In this document: positions 47,466 to 58,372 of the stretch, one piece after another
Position numbering within the stretch: position 1 is the stretch's first letter
Layout of the letters: every line of letters begins with the position of its first letter
Source: Excoecaria cochinchinensis
Taxonomy: Eukaryota; Streptophyta; Magnoliopsida; Malpighiales; Euphorbiaceae
Assembly: GCA_947683425.1 (NCBI GenBank)
Contig: CANTUQ010000051.1
Coordinates: 1,364,001 to 1,428,000, forward strand
Reading direction: 5' to 3'
DNA length: 64,000 nucleotides
Made by a program: the position numbers and the translations under genes
The notes under the pieces: generated by a model
The model's database searches: none
What the model was told of the DNA's origin: nothing
The model's input: the letters and a program-made list of their open reading frames with translations, nothing else

Positions 47466-47470
47466 CGAAT

Positions 47471-48092
47471 GCCAATCTGTTGAACAAAATTAGGTGAGCA
47501 TAAGCTTGTTGTGCTGAATTTAGTAAGGGATGTGGAAGAAAAGGCTAGAATCATTCAATAAGGATTGAAAACAGCTAGTGATAGGCAAAAGTCGTATGCG
47601 GATTTAAAAAGGAAGGATATCGAGTTTAATGTGGGTGACAAGGTGTTTTTAAAAGTGTCTCCTTGGAGAAAGGTGTTGAGATTCGAGAAGAAAGGGAAAT
47701 TGAGTCCAAGGTTTATTGGACCATATGAAGTATTGGACAGAGTGGGTTCAGTGGCTTACCGGTTAGCTTTGCCTCCGACTTTAGCCAAACTCCATGATGT
47801 CTTTCATGTGTCCATGCTAAGAAGTATCGGTCGGATGAGTCTCATGTGTTACCTGTGCAAGAAATTGAGGTTCAACCGGATTTCTCTTACGATGAAAAAT
47901 TGAAAGTAATTCTGGCAAGAGAGGTGAGGCAGCTTCGCAACAAACATATTCCACTTGTGAAATTTCTATGGCAATATCACGAGGTGGAAGAAGCAACATG
48001 GGAACAATAAGCTGCTATACGGGAACAATATCCCCACCTATTTGATACAGGTAAGAATTTCGCGGACGAAATTCTTTTTAGGAGGGGAGAGT
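47471..48092 (+). pseudogene. Chromovirus L1 pol, second part (integrase C-terminus and chromodomain tail)
   Basis: Continues L1 after the 17.5-kb insertion. Reading across the junction with one target copy removed keeps the frame. A TGA lies where the homologous copy at 1070 has Trp, and a TAA at 47560 where Gln or Glu is usual. Then come SYADLKRKDIEFNVGDKVFL, the GPY/F module IGPYEVLDRVGSVAY, LHDVFHVSMLR, a frame change near 47820 and the tail EVEEATWE (about 47982-48005). The stop at 48007 and the purine run before 48093 complete the 3' end. Confidence 0.88.
48080..48091 (+). promoter_or_regulatory. Polypurine tract of L1
   Basis: AGGAGGGGAGAG just before the LTR start TGTAATGGCCC. Confidence 0.75.
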
Positions 48093-49072
48093 TGTAATGG
48101 CCCGAATCATACCTTAGTAGTAATTGGTTTAATTCATCACATTGAGAAGGTGTGTGTGTGTACTAATTTAAAGTTATGTGGCTTATTGGCAATTGTGTAT
48201 GATTAACACTAAGATGGACTAACTAGCTTAAATAATTCAGAATTTGGTTAAGAGAGGATTAAGGGAGAATGGTGGAATCCACGTGTGGGTCTAGGGTGTT
48301 GACAGCTCCCTCTTTTCATGCAATATAAGCTTTTGGTAGAGAGAGAAAGTTCATTGGATTGCATGTGTTTTCAGCAATCTTCATCTCTCTCAATTATGCT
48401 TCTTCTACCCTTCTTTCCCATGTGATTTCCCTTTAGAATTCTCCATTTTGATCCAATGAATTTTGCTATGATGAACAAGTATTAAGATGTGGTGATTGGA
48501 AGGTAAGTGGTTTAGTTGGATTACTTTTCATCTTCGCTATTTGTTTCTTTGATTTTGAATTGGTATGGAATTTGATGTTGTGTTCCAATTCTGGAAATTG
48601 GACTATGTGTGTAGCTGAGAAATCAAAGCAAGACAAAGGGAAAGCTAAGATTGGAAAACCAAACTCAAAAGGAGATCTTTAGGAGCATAGGAGAAGAGGT
48701 TTGGGAAACTTGCTTGTTTTTGGTTATGTGTTAGTTGATTTTGTTATATTGAATGTTAAATGTTAGCATATGGATATTTACTGTGTGAATGGTATGAAAA
48801 TGTTGGTTGGTATGTGTTTGCTTGAGGAGCTCTAATGGCATGTGAATAAGAGATACCTGTAGCATGATGAATTATAACTAGGGTTATGGAACATTGATGT
48901 ACCTATCTCTATGCATCTTGGATTGAGTTCATTTGAATGGAAATTTTGCAATATGCTAGTTAAGTAGTTGATTTACATAATGGTATGAGGATGAAATAGT
49001 GGAATGGTAAGTCTTGTGAATGACATGAGAAATGAGGTTGTTTGCACAATTGTGATTTGCAACTCCTGCATA

Positions 49073-49710
49073 GGTCGTGGTGAACATCAAGAGATTGCCA
49101 CCATGAGGTATGCAAAGTTGCATTCTGCCTAGCTGTGATTGGTAGGTCTCGGTGATAACCAAAAGGGTTATGACTGTGAAGTACCATGAATTCTATTTTG
49201 CCCGAAGTGAACTTTGTATGTCACGGTGACAATAAAAAGGGTTGTGACCGTGAGGTACCTTGATGTACATTCTGCCTTTCACCAAGGGAATATGTCATGG
49301 TGATAACCAAAATTGTTGTGACCGTTAGATACTCAAGAGTTTCTTTATGCTCGTGTAATTGATGTATGTCACGGTGACAATCAAATTGGTTATGACCGTG
49401 AGATACCCTAGATTACATTCTATTTTGGAAACCTTTGGTATGTCACGGTGACAACCAAAAGGGTTGTGACCGTGAGGTACCTTGATTTACATTCTGCGTT
49501 GCACCAAGGGAATATGTCATGGTGGCAACCAAAATGGTTGTGACCGTGAGATACTCAAGAGTTGCTTTCTGCTTTGGTAATTGATGTATGTCACGGTGAT
49601 AATCAAATTGGTTGTGACCATGAGATACCCTAGATTACATTCTATTTTGGAAACCTTTTGTATATCACTGTGACAACAAAAATGGTTGTGATCGTGAGGT
49701 ACCCTATTTT
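49073..49710. repeat. Hairpin tandem array with a higher-order period of three
   Basis: Nine units of about 74-75 bp. The core is TGTCACGGTGACAACC, AAAAG, GGTTGTGACCGTGAGGTA: 14-bp arms with one mismatch. Linkers cycle through three types (CTTGAT-TACATTCTGC; CTCAAGAGTT-CT; CCCTAGATTACATTCTATTTTG), and two successive trimers of about 222 bp are visible (49210-49430 and 49435-49660). Outer copies are more diverged. Confidence 0.9.
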
Positions 49711-50492
49711 TGTGCAAACTTCTTAGTCATTTGTGATTGATATCCGAATGGTAATGCAATGATTAATTAAGTATAATAACACTTAATAAATGCTTAATGC
49801 TGATATAAAATGGGATGATCATATGTGATTAATGAGTTTATATGGTTTATTATGCTATAATCTATGCCAAGTTATTACATGAGCTATGTGATGAGTCAAA
49901 ATAATGGTATGATGGTGGCCAAGAATGTGGATTTGTCATTGGTTTATAAATGCGTGTAATGGAGGAACAGTATTAATATCTGCTTTAATGACTTGTTGTA
50001 ACTGTTGAATCATGTGATCAAATAAGTTGATAATCGAATTAAATAATTATAGCCTGCGAGTCAAGTAGTGGATAGATAGGCATGCCTATAGGGTCTAAGT
50101 GCTGCAGCCCAATGCATCCGATTCCTATAGAATCACAATGCGATTTGAATCCTTGCTGGATTCTTTAATGTGAAATATTGAATATGTTGAATTTTACTGT
50201 ACCTTAGGGTACCAATGCGAATATGAGTATCCATGGATACACTGTATTTACTGTACCTCAGGGTACCAATGCGATACACATTATCCGCATCTTTGAATTG
50301 CAGGCAGGACTAAACTAATAAAAGTATTGAGTGAACAATGTGTTATACGAATAAATAATTATGGATTCAATGTGATTGAGTATAGCATTACAAAGAAGAT
50401 TATTATACATGATTTGAACTATTTAATTATATAACTACAACATATGCATCTATATGATACATGAATCTTGATAAACTGAATTGATTGTTATT

Positions 50493-51795
50493 TGATAGGA
50501 GCTTAATTAATGTATAATTGAGTATGTATTTTGTATGATTTTATGAAATTAATTGTGCAATTATGTTTATATTAGATGTCATTTGTGTTAGTTTATGTGT
50601 ATATCTGTTAGTTTGTGTATTTGATGTGTTACGGGTCTATTTAGATGTAAAATTGAGCAAACAAGCTTTGATGGGAGAAGAAACAGAGTTACTAGGACAG
50701 TGGAGCACGAGAAGAACAGAGCAAAAGGAGAGGATCCGACTCGGATGGCCAAGCACGAGTAGGACAATTCATCCGACTAGGATGGACAAGCACGGGTAGG
50801 ATGGATATAGCAGAATGAAGAAAAGCACGAGGAGAAAGAAGGAGCATCCGACTAGGATATGGAATCGGACTAGGATGTTGCATCCGACTAGGATAGGAGA
50901 GTAGACGAGACGTGAGCGCCAGTCACGCCACGCACACGCGAAGACACGCCGTGATGGGGAGTAACGAGTCGTGACTGGCCAAGGAAGAGAGAAGAAAAGA
51001 AAGAAGAAAATGCAGTAGCGCGTTCTGTCGAAGAAGATCTATTTAGTTTTATGATTTGAAGAAGAAGATCTAGGAGAAGAAAATCTATTTCAAGAGATTG
51101 AGAAAAGGGTTGAAAGGCTTCTATCTTATTCTCTTATTTTTAATTCTTCTCCACTATTTCTAAGAATATAATTTCAATGAATTTGCATATTATTATTCTT
51201 TCTATTTCCATCTACTTTTATGGTCTTTGAATGCAGATTTTCTATTAGTATCTTTTGCATGATCTTTACAAGTTAAAGTAATTCGAGAGTTTGCTTTATC
51301 TGACATCTAATAGAGATTCATTATTAAGATATATTTGAGAGATCGGTATATTGAGATAATTGCTATAGGTTAGTGTTTATTCTTAAAATATGTAATTAGA
51401 AATCTCTAATTTATTAATGAAAATTGTGAGTTAGAATTTTAATTGTATGTTTTAGGCATTTTAATTCATGTCGAGAGAGTGAGTTAAAAGTTTATTCTAA
51501 CTTGGCTTGCATAAAAAGATGAAAGATGTTAATTAAAATGATGGAATCAAGTTCATTGTCTTTAATTCTTCATGATTTATTTTATCTTCTTTTGACTACC
51601 ATTAACTAGGTATATTTAGTTTATATGTTAGATTAGAATAAAATCGACTCTACCATTAATTAATCATTGTAAACAAGATTAAAATCAATTAGTAATAGTG
51701 TGTAAAAACGTTTCTCGTGGAATCGACATCTTAAGTACTATTGCGGTACACCGTATACTTGCGGTATAATTAGCATCTATAGAAAATGCTCAACA
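50493..51795 (+). repeat. Athila-type LTR 1 (internally deleted)
   Basis: 1,303 bp. Compared with LTR 3 it lacks about 233 bp after CTGTCG near 51029, removing the CpG palindromes and the TATA box, so this 5' LTR should be transcriptionally dead. It keeps the CATCCGACTAGGA repeats at 50750-50900. Confidence 0.88.
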
Positions 51796-51852
51796 AGTTT
51801 TTGGCGCCGTTGTCTTGCTTGGGGACAAGCAAGGATTAAGTGTGGGGGAATT
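51796..51852 (+). other. Internal deletion scar joining primer site to polypurine tract
   Basis: TGGCGCCGTTG (51802-51812, truncated primer site) runs straight into CTTGCTTGGGGACAAGCAAG (51814-51833) and the polypurine tract before LTR 2. The joint shares TTG with both parents, consistent with a microhomology deletion of the whole internal region. Confidence 0.85.
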
Positions 51853-53551
51853 TGATAGGAGCTTAATTAATGTATAATTGAGTATGTATTTTGTATTATT
51901 TTATGAAATTAATTGTGCAATTATGTTTATATTAGATGTCATTTGTGCTAGTTTGCATGTATATCTGTTAGTTTGTGTATTTGATGTGTTACAGGTCTAT
52001 TTAGATGTAAAATTGAGCAAACAAGCTTTGATGGGACAAGAAACAGAGTTACTGGGACAGTAGAACACGAGAAGAACAGAGCAAAAGGAGAGGATCCGAC
52101 TCGGATGGCCAAGCACGAGTAGGACAGGCCTTGAGTAGGGAAGGAAAGAAGAAGAAAAGGGAAGAGGAAGTAAGCATTCGAGTGGAGCATCCGAGTAGAC
52201 AATTCATCCGACTAGGATGGACAAGCATGGGTCGGATGGGTATAGCAGAATGAAGAAAAGCACGAGGGGAAAGAAGGAGCATCCGACTAGGATATGGAAT
52301 CCGACTAGGATGTTGCATCCGACTAGGACAGGAGAGAAGGCGAGACGTGAGCATAGGTAACGACTGGTGACGACACAAAGAAGCAAAGGGAAAGAAAAAG
52401 AAGAGAAGAGAAAGGAGACGACGAGGCGAGACGTGAGCGCTAGTCACGCCACGCACACGCGAAGACACGCCGTGATGGGGAGTAATGAGTCGTGACTGGC
52501 TAGGGAAGAGAGAAGAAAAGAAAGAAGAAAATGCAGCAGCGCATTCTGTCGCGATCGCGACAATGTTGCGAGCGCGACAGAGACGACCGTTGGGCAGTTT
52601 TGTGCCAAAAGTCACATGAAAAATCATCCTCTTTCACCAAACTTTGCAACCATTCTCAAGGGACATCTTTAAGGGACACAATCTTTAAATTATTATCTAT
52701 AAATATGTAGTTTAACTGTAATTTTAGAAAAGATGAATTTTAGTTAAGTAATTTTTCTGTATTTTATAAGATAGATATTTCTTAGTAAAATTTCTATTTA
52801 GTTTTATGATTTGAAGAAGAAGATCAAGGAGAAGAAAATCTATTTTCAAGAGATTGAGAAAAGGGTTGAAAGGCTTCTATCTTATTCTCTTATTTTTAAT
52901 TCTTCTCCACTATTTCTATGAATATCATTTCAATGAATTTGCATGTTATAATTCTTTCTATTCTCATCTACTTTCATAGTCTTTTAATGTAGATTCTCTA
53001 TTAGTATATTTTGTTTAATTTTTACAAGTTAAAGTAATTCGAGAGTTTGCTTTATCTGACATCTAATAGAGATTCATTATTAAGATATATTTGAGAGATC
53101 GGTATATTGAGATAATTGTTATAGGTTAGTGTTTATTCTTAAAATATGTAATTAGAAACCTCTAATTCATTAATGAAAATTGTGAGTTAGAATTTTAATT
53201 GCATGTTTTAGGCATTTTAATTCATGTCGAGAGAGTGAGTTAAAAATTTATTCTAACGTGGCTTGCATAAAAAGATGAAAGATTTTAATCAAATTGATGG
53301 AATCAAATTCATTGTCTTTAATTCTTCATGATTTATTTAATCTTCTTTTGACTATCATTAACTAGGAATATTTAGTTTACATGTTAGATTAAATTAAAAT
53401 CAACTCTACCATTAATTAATCATTGTAAACAGGATTAAAATCAATTAGTAATAGTGTGTAAAAACGTTCCTCATGGGATCGATATCTTAAGTACTATTGC
53501 GGTACACCGTATACTTGCGGTATAATAAGCATATATAAAAAATGCTCAACA
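51853..53551 (+). repeat. Athila-type LTR 2 (longest)
   Basis: 1,699 bp. Contains extra segments absent from LTRs 1 and 3 near 52127-52200 and 52350-52430, both built of purine-rich and GACGAGGCGAGACG-like text. CATCCGACTAGGA repeats are at 52200-52330, CpG palindromes at 52545-52590 and a TATA box at 52698-52705. Confidence 0.88.
52545..52590. repeat. CpG palindrome pair in Athila-type LTR 2
   Basis: CTGTCGCGATCGCGACA followed by TGTTGCGAGCGCGACAGAG, the same motif class as the Tekay arrays. It lies about 110-150 bp upstream of the TATA box. The homologous pair in LTR 3 is 57368-57412. Confidence 0.85.
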
Positions 53552-53557
53552 AGTTTT

Positions 53558-53575
53558 TGGCGTCGTTGCCGGGGA
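53558..53575 (+). promoter_or_regulatory. Primer binding site, tRNA-Asp type
   Basis: TGGCGTCGTTGCCGGGGA differs by one C-to-T change from the canonical tRNA-Asp site used by Athila elements. The truncated copy at 51802 retains the C. Confidence 0.85.
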
Positions 53576-53892
53576 ACGGTTGTTTGCCATTATGAAAATT
53601 GATTTATGATTTTGGATTACAATATTTTCTTTTGTTTTAATTTGTTTGTTTGTTTTAGTTTAATTTTGTGTTTTGTTTGTGTTTTGTTTTTGGCTTACAG
53701 GATTTGTGGTTTACTTAGTTTTATTTTCTTTCTAAATATATTTTATGTTGTGTTAGATTTGTATAGATAGATTTATGTATTAATTTTTGTATTCTAGTTT
53801 CTTATGTTACTAACACATTTGATTTTTATGTTATAGCTAAGTTAGGAACATTAGAGTAGTTTAATTTAATTTATTTAAAAAAAATATTTCGA

Positions 53893-53940
53893 AGCGTTCT
53901 GTCGCGAGCGTGGCATCATCGCGCTCGCAACAGAGAGGAT
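53893..53940. repeat. CpG palindrome pair in the Athila-type leader
   Basis: CTGTCGCGAGCGTGGCATC and ATCGCGCTCGCAACAGAG, about 330 bp downstream of the primer site and outside the LTR. Confidence 0.75.
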
Positions 53941-54607
53941 TTGCAAGCAAACTCAAAAGGAGAATCCAAGTAAGACGCCAGAACACGAGTCGTGCTGGTC
54001 TATCCGACTCGTGCTGGTGCCCAGATTTCATAGAGCGTCGGTTTTTTTCCTCTTTTTCATCGCTGTAAGTATTTCTCTTCTTCATTTATTTTATTTCCTT
54101 GCAATTTCTTCCTAATTTGATTTTATTTCTTGTTAAGTGCGTGTTTTACGTTTCATTAACCTTAGATTAATTACCCTTAACCCTAAAAGTACCAATCTAG
54201 AAATTAAAAAAGGGGAGTTTTATTTTCAAAACCCTAACTTTTAAACTTACGCTATTTGGATTTTCAGCTCCCTCTCGTTTTCTTTTCTTTTTCTTCCTAT
54301 TCTCTCCTTGTCGTGTTCTTTAATTTGAGTCGCACACAAATAAGTTTCTTTTCATTTTCTTTCTTTCTTTTTCTTCTGTACAAGTCGCACGCACTTCCCC
54401 ATTCTTGTTTTTTTAGTTTCTTCTTCTTCTTCACTCATTTCCCTTCTCTTTTGTGCATCACGTTTGCTTTTAGGTTTCTTCTTCTCCTTATCGTAAGGTT
54501 GTTGTTATATTACCACAATCTGTTGCTTTGATTTCGTGATTTGCTGCTTTTCCAGTATATCTATTCTTTTTATCTTTTGCATTTTCTATTTACACAAACA
54601 CATAACA

Positions 54608-55750
54608 ATGGTGAGAACTAAGAATCCCACCCCTTCAAGCGACAACCAGGAGCCAGTGGAGGAATCACAGGTACCTATTTCTACTGCCCTTGGTGCAAAT
54701 TTTCCAATTCATTCAGCTGAAGAAGGTAATCGTTTCCTAACTCTATAGGACAGAGGTGCATTGCAATGTAGGTTTTTCCCTACAGATTTGCTTGAACAAT
54801 CTGGTTTGTTTAATGTTGTGAATGAAATGCTTGCTGGTTGTGATTTTTCTAGAATTGCTGATATGCATGAACCCTTTTATCATGATGTTGTGTTTGAGTT
54901 TTACACTACATTGCAACAAAATAAACAAAATGATAGGTTGTTAGATTTTCGCCTAGAAGGTAGGCCATACACACTTACATATTTTATTATGCATAGGATT
55001 TATGGCTTTTCACAAAATGGATTAACAAAATTTCCTAGATCTTTTAACCCGAATGAGTTTTGGACGTATTTGACTGATATACAAACTCCTTTCAAAACTA
55101 GGGATGCTAAATCCATGTTTATCAAAGATTTAAGATTTTGGATTTTGCACAAAATTTTAGCTTCCTATGTTTTTAATCGGATGGAGTTTAATCGGGTTTC
55201 TTTGAATGAATTATTTCTCATGTGGTGTGTGCATAAAGGTAAGCCTATTTGTTGGTCATATTGGATATTCAATGAATTGTTGCAAGGTGTTAACAAGAAA
55301 AATTCACCTCTTACCCATGGGCATATCATTGCTGCTATTGCTAAACATTTACATGTTTCTGTTCGTGCATTTGCTAACATACTTCCTTGTAAATATTTTA
55401 CTAAGCATTTATTTATGCGTGGAGGTGTGGTTAATAATGATTTTCAGGAAATTTCACCTCGCTTGAGATCTTGTTGGAGGGATTTTGCAGGACCTTCTGC
55501 ACAACAAGAAGAAGAGGGTGAGGAGGAACCTAGTGGTGATGCATCAATGCATGAGGTTCCTACTGCACCTGAAGTTAGATCATCAAGCTCCAATATTCCA
55601 GCCATGTTTGATCAGATTCTTAGTAACCTGCACCATATACAAGATCAACAAACCGTTTTAGCTAGAAGACAAAGAAGGTTGGAGTACAAATTTGATAACT
55701 TCATGAATCAAGTTGGGTTTCGTGTGCCATCACCTCCACCATCGCCATGA
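54608..55750 (+). pseudogene. Athila-type ORF ('putative plant transposon protein' family), one in-frame TAG
   Basis: A 380-codon frame starting MVRTKNPTPSSDNQEP at 54608, broken only by TAG at 54746-54748. Without that stop the frame runs to 55750. The centre (FRLEGRPYTLTYFIMHRIYGF, then LRFWILHKILASYVFNRMEF, SLNELFLMWCVHKGKPICW and LTHGHIIAAIAKHLHV) resembles the plant transposon ORF family linked to Athila ORF1/env-region proteins. An acidic stretch (QQEEEGEEEPSGD) and a possible C-terminal coiled coil (ILSNLHHIQDQQTVLARRQR) precede a proline-rich end. I see no signal peptide, protease or zinc knuckle. The role of this family is not established. It may act as a nucleic-acid binding or particle protein, with pol supplied in trans. 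The leader 53576-54607 is noncoding and T-rich (54260-54530). Confidence 0.6.
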
Positions 55751-56836
55751 TAGGGGAGTTCTCTTCTCTTACTTTTTCTTTATTTATTTGTTTATTGTGT
55801 GTCATTCCTTCACATTGAGGACAAGGGGGAGTGTGTTTATTGGTTTGTGTTTGTGTATGTGTTCTAATTATGTATATATATATTGTGCATGTTAATTGTA
55901 TGATTGATTTGTGAGTATGCTTATAGGTTGTGTGTATGTTTTAATTAGGCTTTTGAGTAAGCTTTATTATAAAGTATTGTTCTGTTGGCATATTATATAG
56001 GTTGTGAAGTCATTTATTTTTTATGCTCATTTTTACCAATTTTTCAAAATTTTTGGTATGTGTTTTAAGTTTTTCAAGTTAATTTATTTTACTTATTTCA
56101 ACATTATAGGCTATTTAGTCTCTTTACCTACCATATTTTAAAGTTAGAATTTGCTCATTTTGTTTAAAATTTTAGGTTTCTAGTTGCCTATGAAAACTAT
56201 AGCCATAATACTTGCCCTTATTTCTTTTCAATAATGGATGAGGACTTAGAAAAATAAAAAGAAAAGTCAAAAGTGGGATGGAGCATAAAATGCACCCACC
56301 AAATTAAATTAAATAAAAAATTAAATAGCAAGATGTACATCTAAAATTGCAAAAATATGGGATGGAGCGTAAAACGCACCCATATTACCTTCTCTTGCTA
56401 TACATGGGATTCAATAAAAAGTTATACCCATGTGAAAGGAAAAAATTGAAAAGAAAAATAAAAAGAAAAAGTAAAGTCTAAAAATGCCATGAGATTATAA
56501 TAAGGGTGAGTGAGCTTACATTGGTCTTAAAAAGCAACTAGAAAACTTAGAATTTTTAACTTTATGACCAAATTTCTCTCTTTAGTTCATGTTTAGTTTT
56601 TGAGACTTTATATTCTTTATGTTAGAGTTAGTAAAGTTGAGTAACTTGTTGAATTTTTAATGCATATGTTGAACTTTGATTTATTGGCACTTGTGAGTAT
56701 TTGGGATAGTTGATCTTTGCAACTCTAGTGTATATGCTGAATGGAAATTGCTTTGTAATTATGTTTACTAGCTGTTAAATTTGCTCATGACTTTTGTCTT
56801 GCTTGGGGACAAGCAAGGATTAAGTGTGGGGGAATT
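55751..56836 (+). other. 3' noncoding region of the Athila-type element with hairpin and polypurine tract
   Basis: Noncoding. A first purine run GAGGACAAGGGGGAG lies near 55819. Two similar segments with GGGATGGAGC-TAAAA-GCACCCA occur near 56276 and 56361. At the end, CTTGCTTG-GGGA-CAAGCAAG (56798-56817) is a perfect 8-bp-stem hairpin, followed by the polypurine tract AAGTGTGGGGGAA (56822-56834) and LTR 3. Confidence 0.75.
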
Positions 56837-58372
56837 TGATAGGAGCTTAATTAATGTATAATTGAGTATGTGTTTTGTATGATTTTATGAAATTAATTGT
56901 GCAATTATGTTTATATTAGATGTCATTTGTGTTAGTTTATGTGTATATCTGTTAGTTTGTGTATTTGATGTGTTACAGGTCTATTTAGATGTAAAATTGA
57001 GCAAACAAGCTTTGATAGGAGAAGAAACAGAGTTACTGGGACAGTGGAGCACAAGAAGAACAGAGCAAAAGGAGAGGATCCGACTCGGATGGCCAAGCAC
57101 GAGTAGGACAATTCATCTGACTAGGATGGACAAGCACGGGTCGGATGGATATAGCAGAATGAAGAAAAGCACGAGGGGAAAGAAGGAGCATCCGACTAGG
57201 ATATGGAATCCGACTAGGATGTTGCATCCGACTAGGACAGGAGAGGAGGCGAGACGTGAGCGCCAGTTACGCCACGCACACGCGAAGACACGCCGTGATG
57301 GGGAGTAATGAGTCGTGACTGGCCAGGGAAGAGAGAAGAAAAGAAAGAAGAAAATGCAGCAGCGCGTTCTGTCGCGATCGCGACAACGTTGCGAGCGCGA
57401 CAGAGACGACCGTTGGGCAGTTTTGAACCAAAAGTCACATGAAAAGTCATCCTCTTTCACCAAACTTTGCAACCATTCTCAAGGGACATCTCTAAGAGAC
57501 ACAATCTTTAAATTATTATCTATAAATATGTAGTTTAACTGTAATTTTATGATGATGAATTTTAGTTAAGTAATTTTTCTGTATTTTGCAAGACAGATTT
57601 TTCTTAGTAAAATTTCTATTTAGTTTTATGATTTGAAGAAGAAGATCTAGGAGAAGAAAATCTATTTCAAGAGATTGAGAAAAGGGTTGAAAGGCTTCTA
57701 TCTTATTCTCTTATTTTTAATTCTTCTCCACTATTTCTAAGAATATAATTTCAATGAATTTGCATATTATTATTCTTTCTATTTCCATCTACTTTTATGG
57801 TCTTTGAATGCAGATTTTCTATTAGTATCTTTTGCATGATCTTTACAAGTTAAAGTAATTCGAGAGTTTGCTTTATCTGACATCTAATAGAGATTCATTA
57901 TTAAGATATATTTGAGAGATCGGTATATTGAGATAATTGCTATAGGTTAGTGTTTATTCTTAAAATATGTAATTAGAAACCTCTAATTCATTAATGAAAA
58001 TTGTGAGTTAGAATTTTAATTGTATGTTTTAGGCATTTTAATTCATGTCGAGAGAGTGAGTTAAAAGTTTATTCTAACTTGGCTTGCATAAAAAGATGAA
58101 AGATGTTAATTAAAATGATGGAATCAAGTTCATTGTCTTTAATTCTTCATGATTTATTTTATCTTCTTTTGACTATCATTAACTAGGTATATTTATTTTA
58201 TATGTTAGATTAGATTAAAATCGACTCTACCATTAATTAATCATTGTAAACAAGATTAAAATCAATTACTAATAGTGTGTAAAAACGTTCCTCATGGGAT
58301 CGACATCTTAAGTACTATTGCGGTACACCGTATACTTGCGGTATAATTAGCATCTATAGAAAATGCTCAACA
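56837..58372 (+). repeat. Athila-type LTR 3
   Basis: 1,536 bp. CATCCGACTAGGA repeats at 57070-57240, CpG palindromes at 57368-57412 and TATA box at 57521-57528 (TATAAATA). Ends GCTCAACA before the target copy TTATT. Closer in structure to LTR 1 than to LTR 2. Confidence 0.9.

Larger units (their letters stand above)
50493..58372 (+). mobile_element. Athila-type three-LTR complex with perfect TSD
   Basis: Flanked by TTATT (50488-50492 and 58373-58377). Composition: LTR 50493-51795, a 57-bp internal scar, LTR 51853-53551, a 3.3-kb internal region with one ORF, and LTR 56837-58372. LTR ends are TGATAGGAGC and GCTCAACA. The primer site matches tRNA-Asp, as in Athila elements. There is no protease, RT, RNase H or integrase, so it is non-autonomous. 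Confidence 0.9.

Noticed and set aside
49073..49710. Possible CRISPR-like array with palindromic repeats
   Set aside because: The 'spacers' are themselves repeated in a three-step cycle and the context is a plant LTR.
55165..55466. Frames overlapping the Athila-type ORF
   Set aside because: Shadows of the 54608-55750 reading frame.
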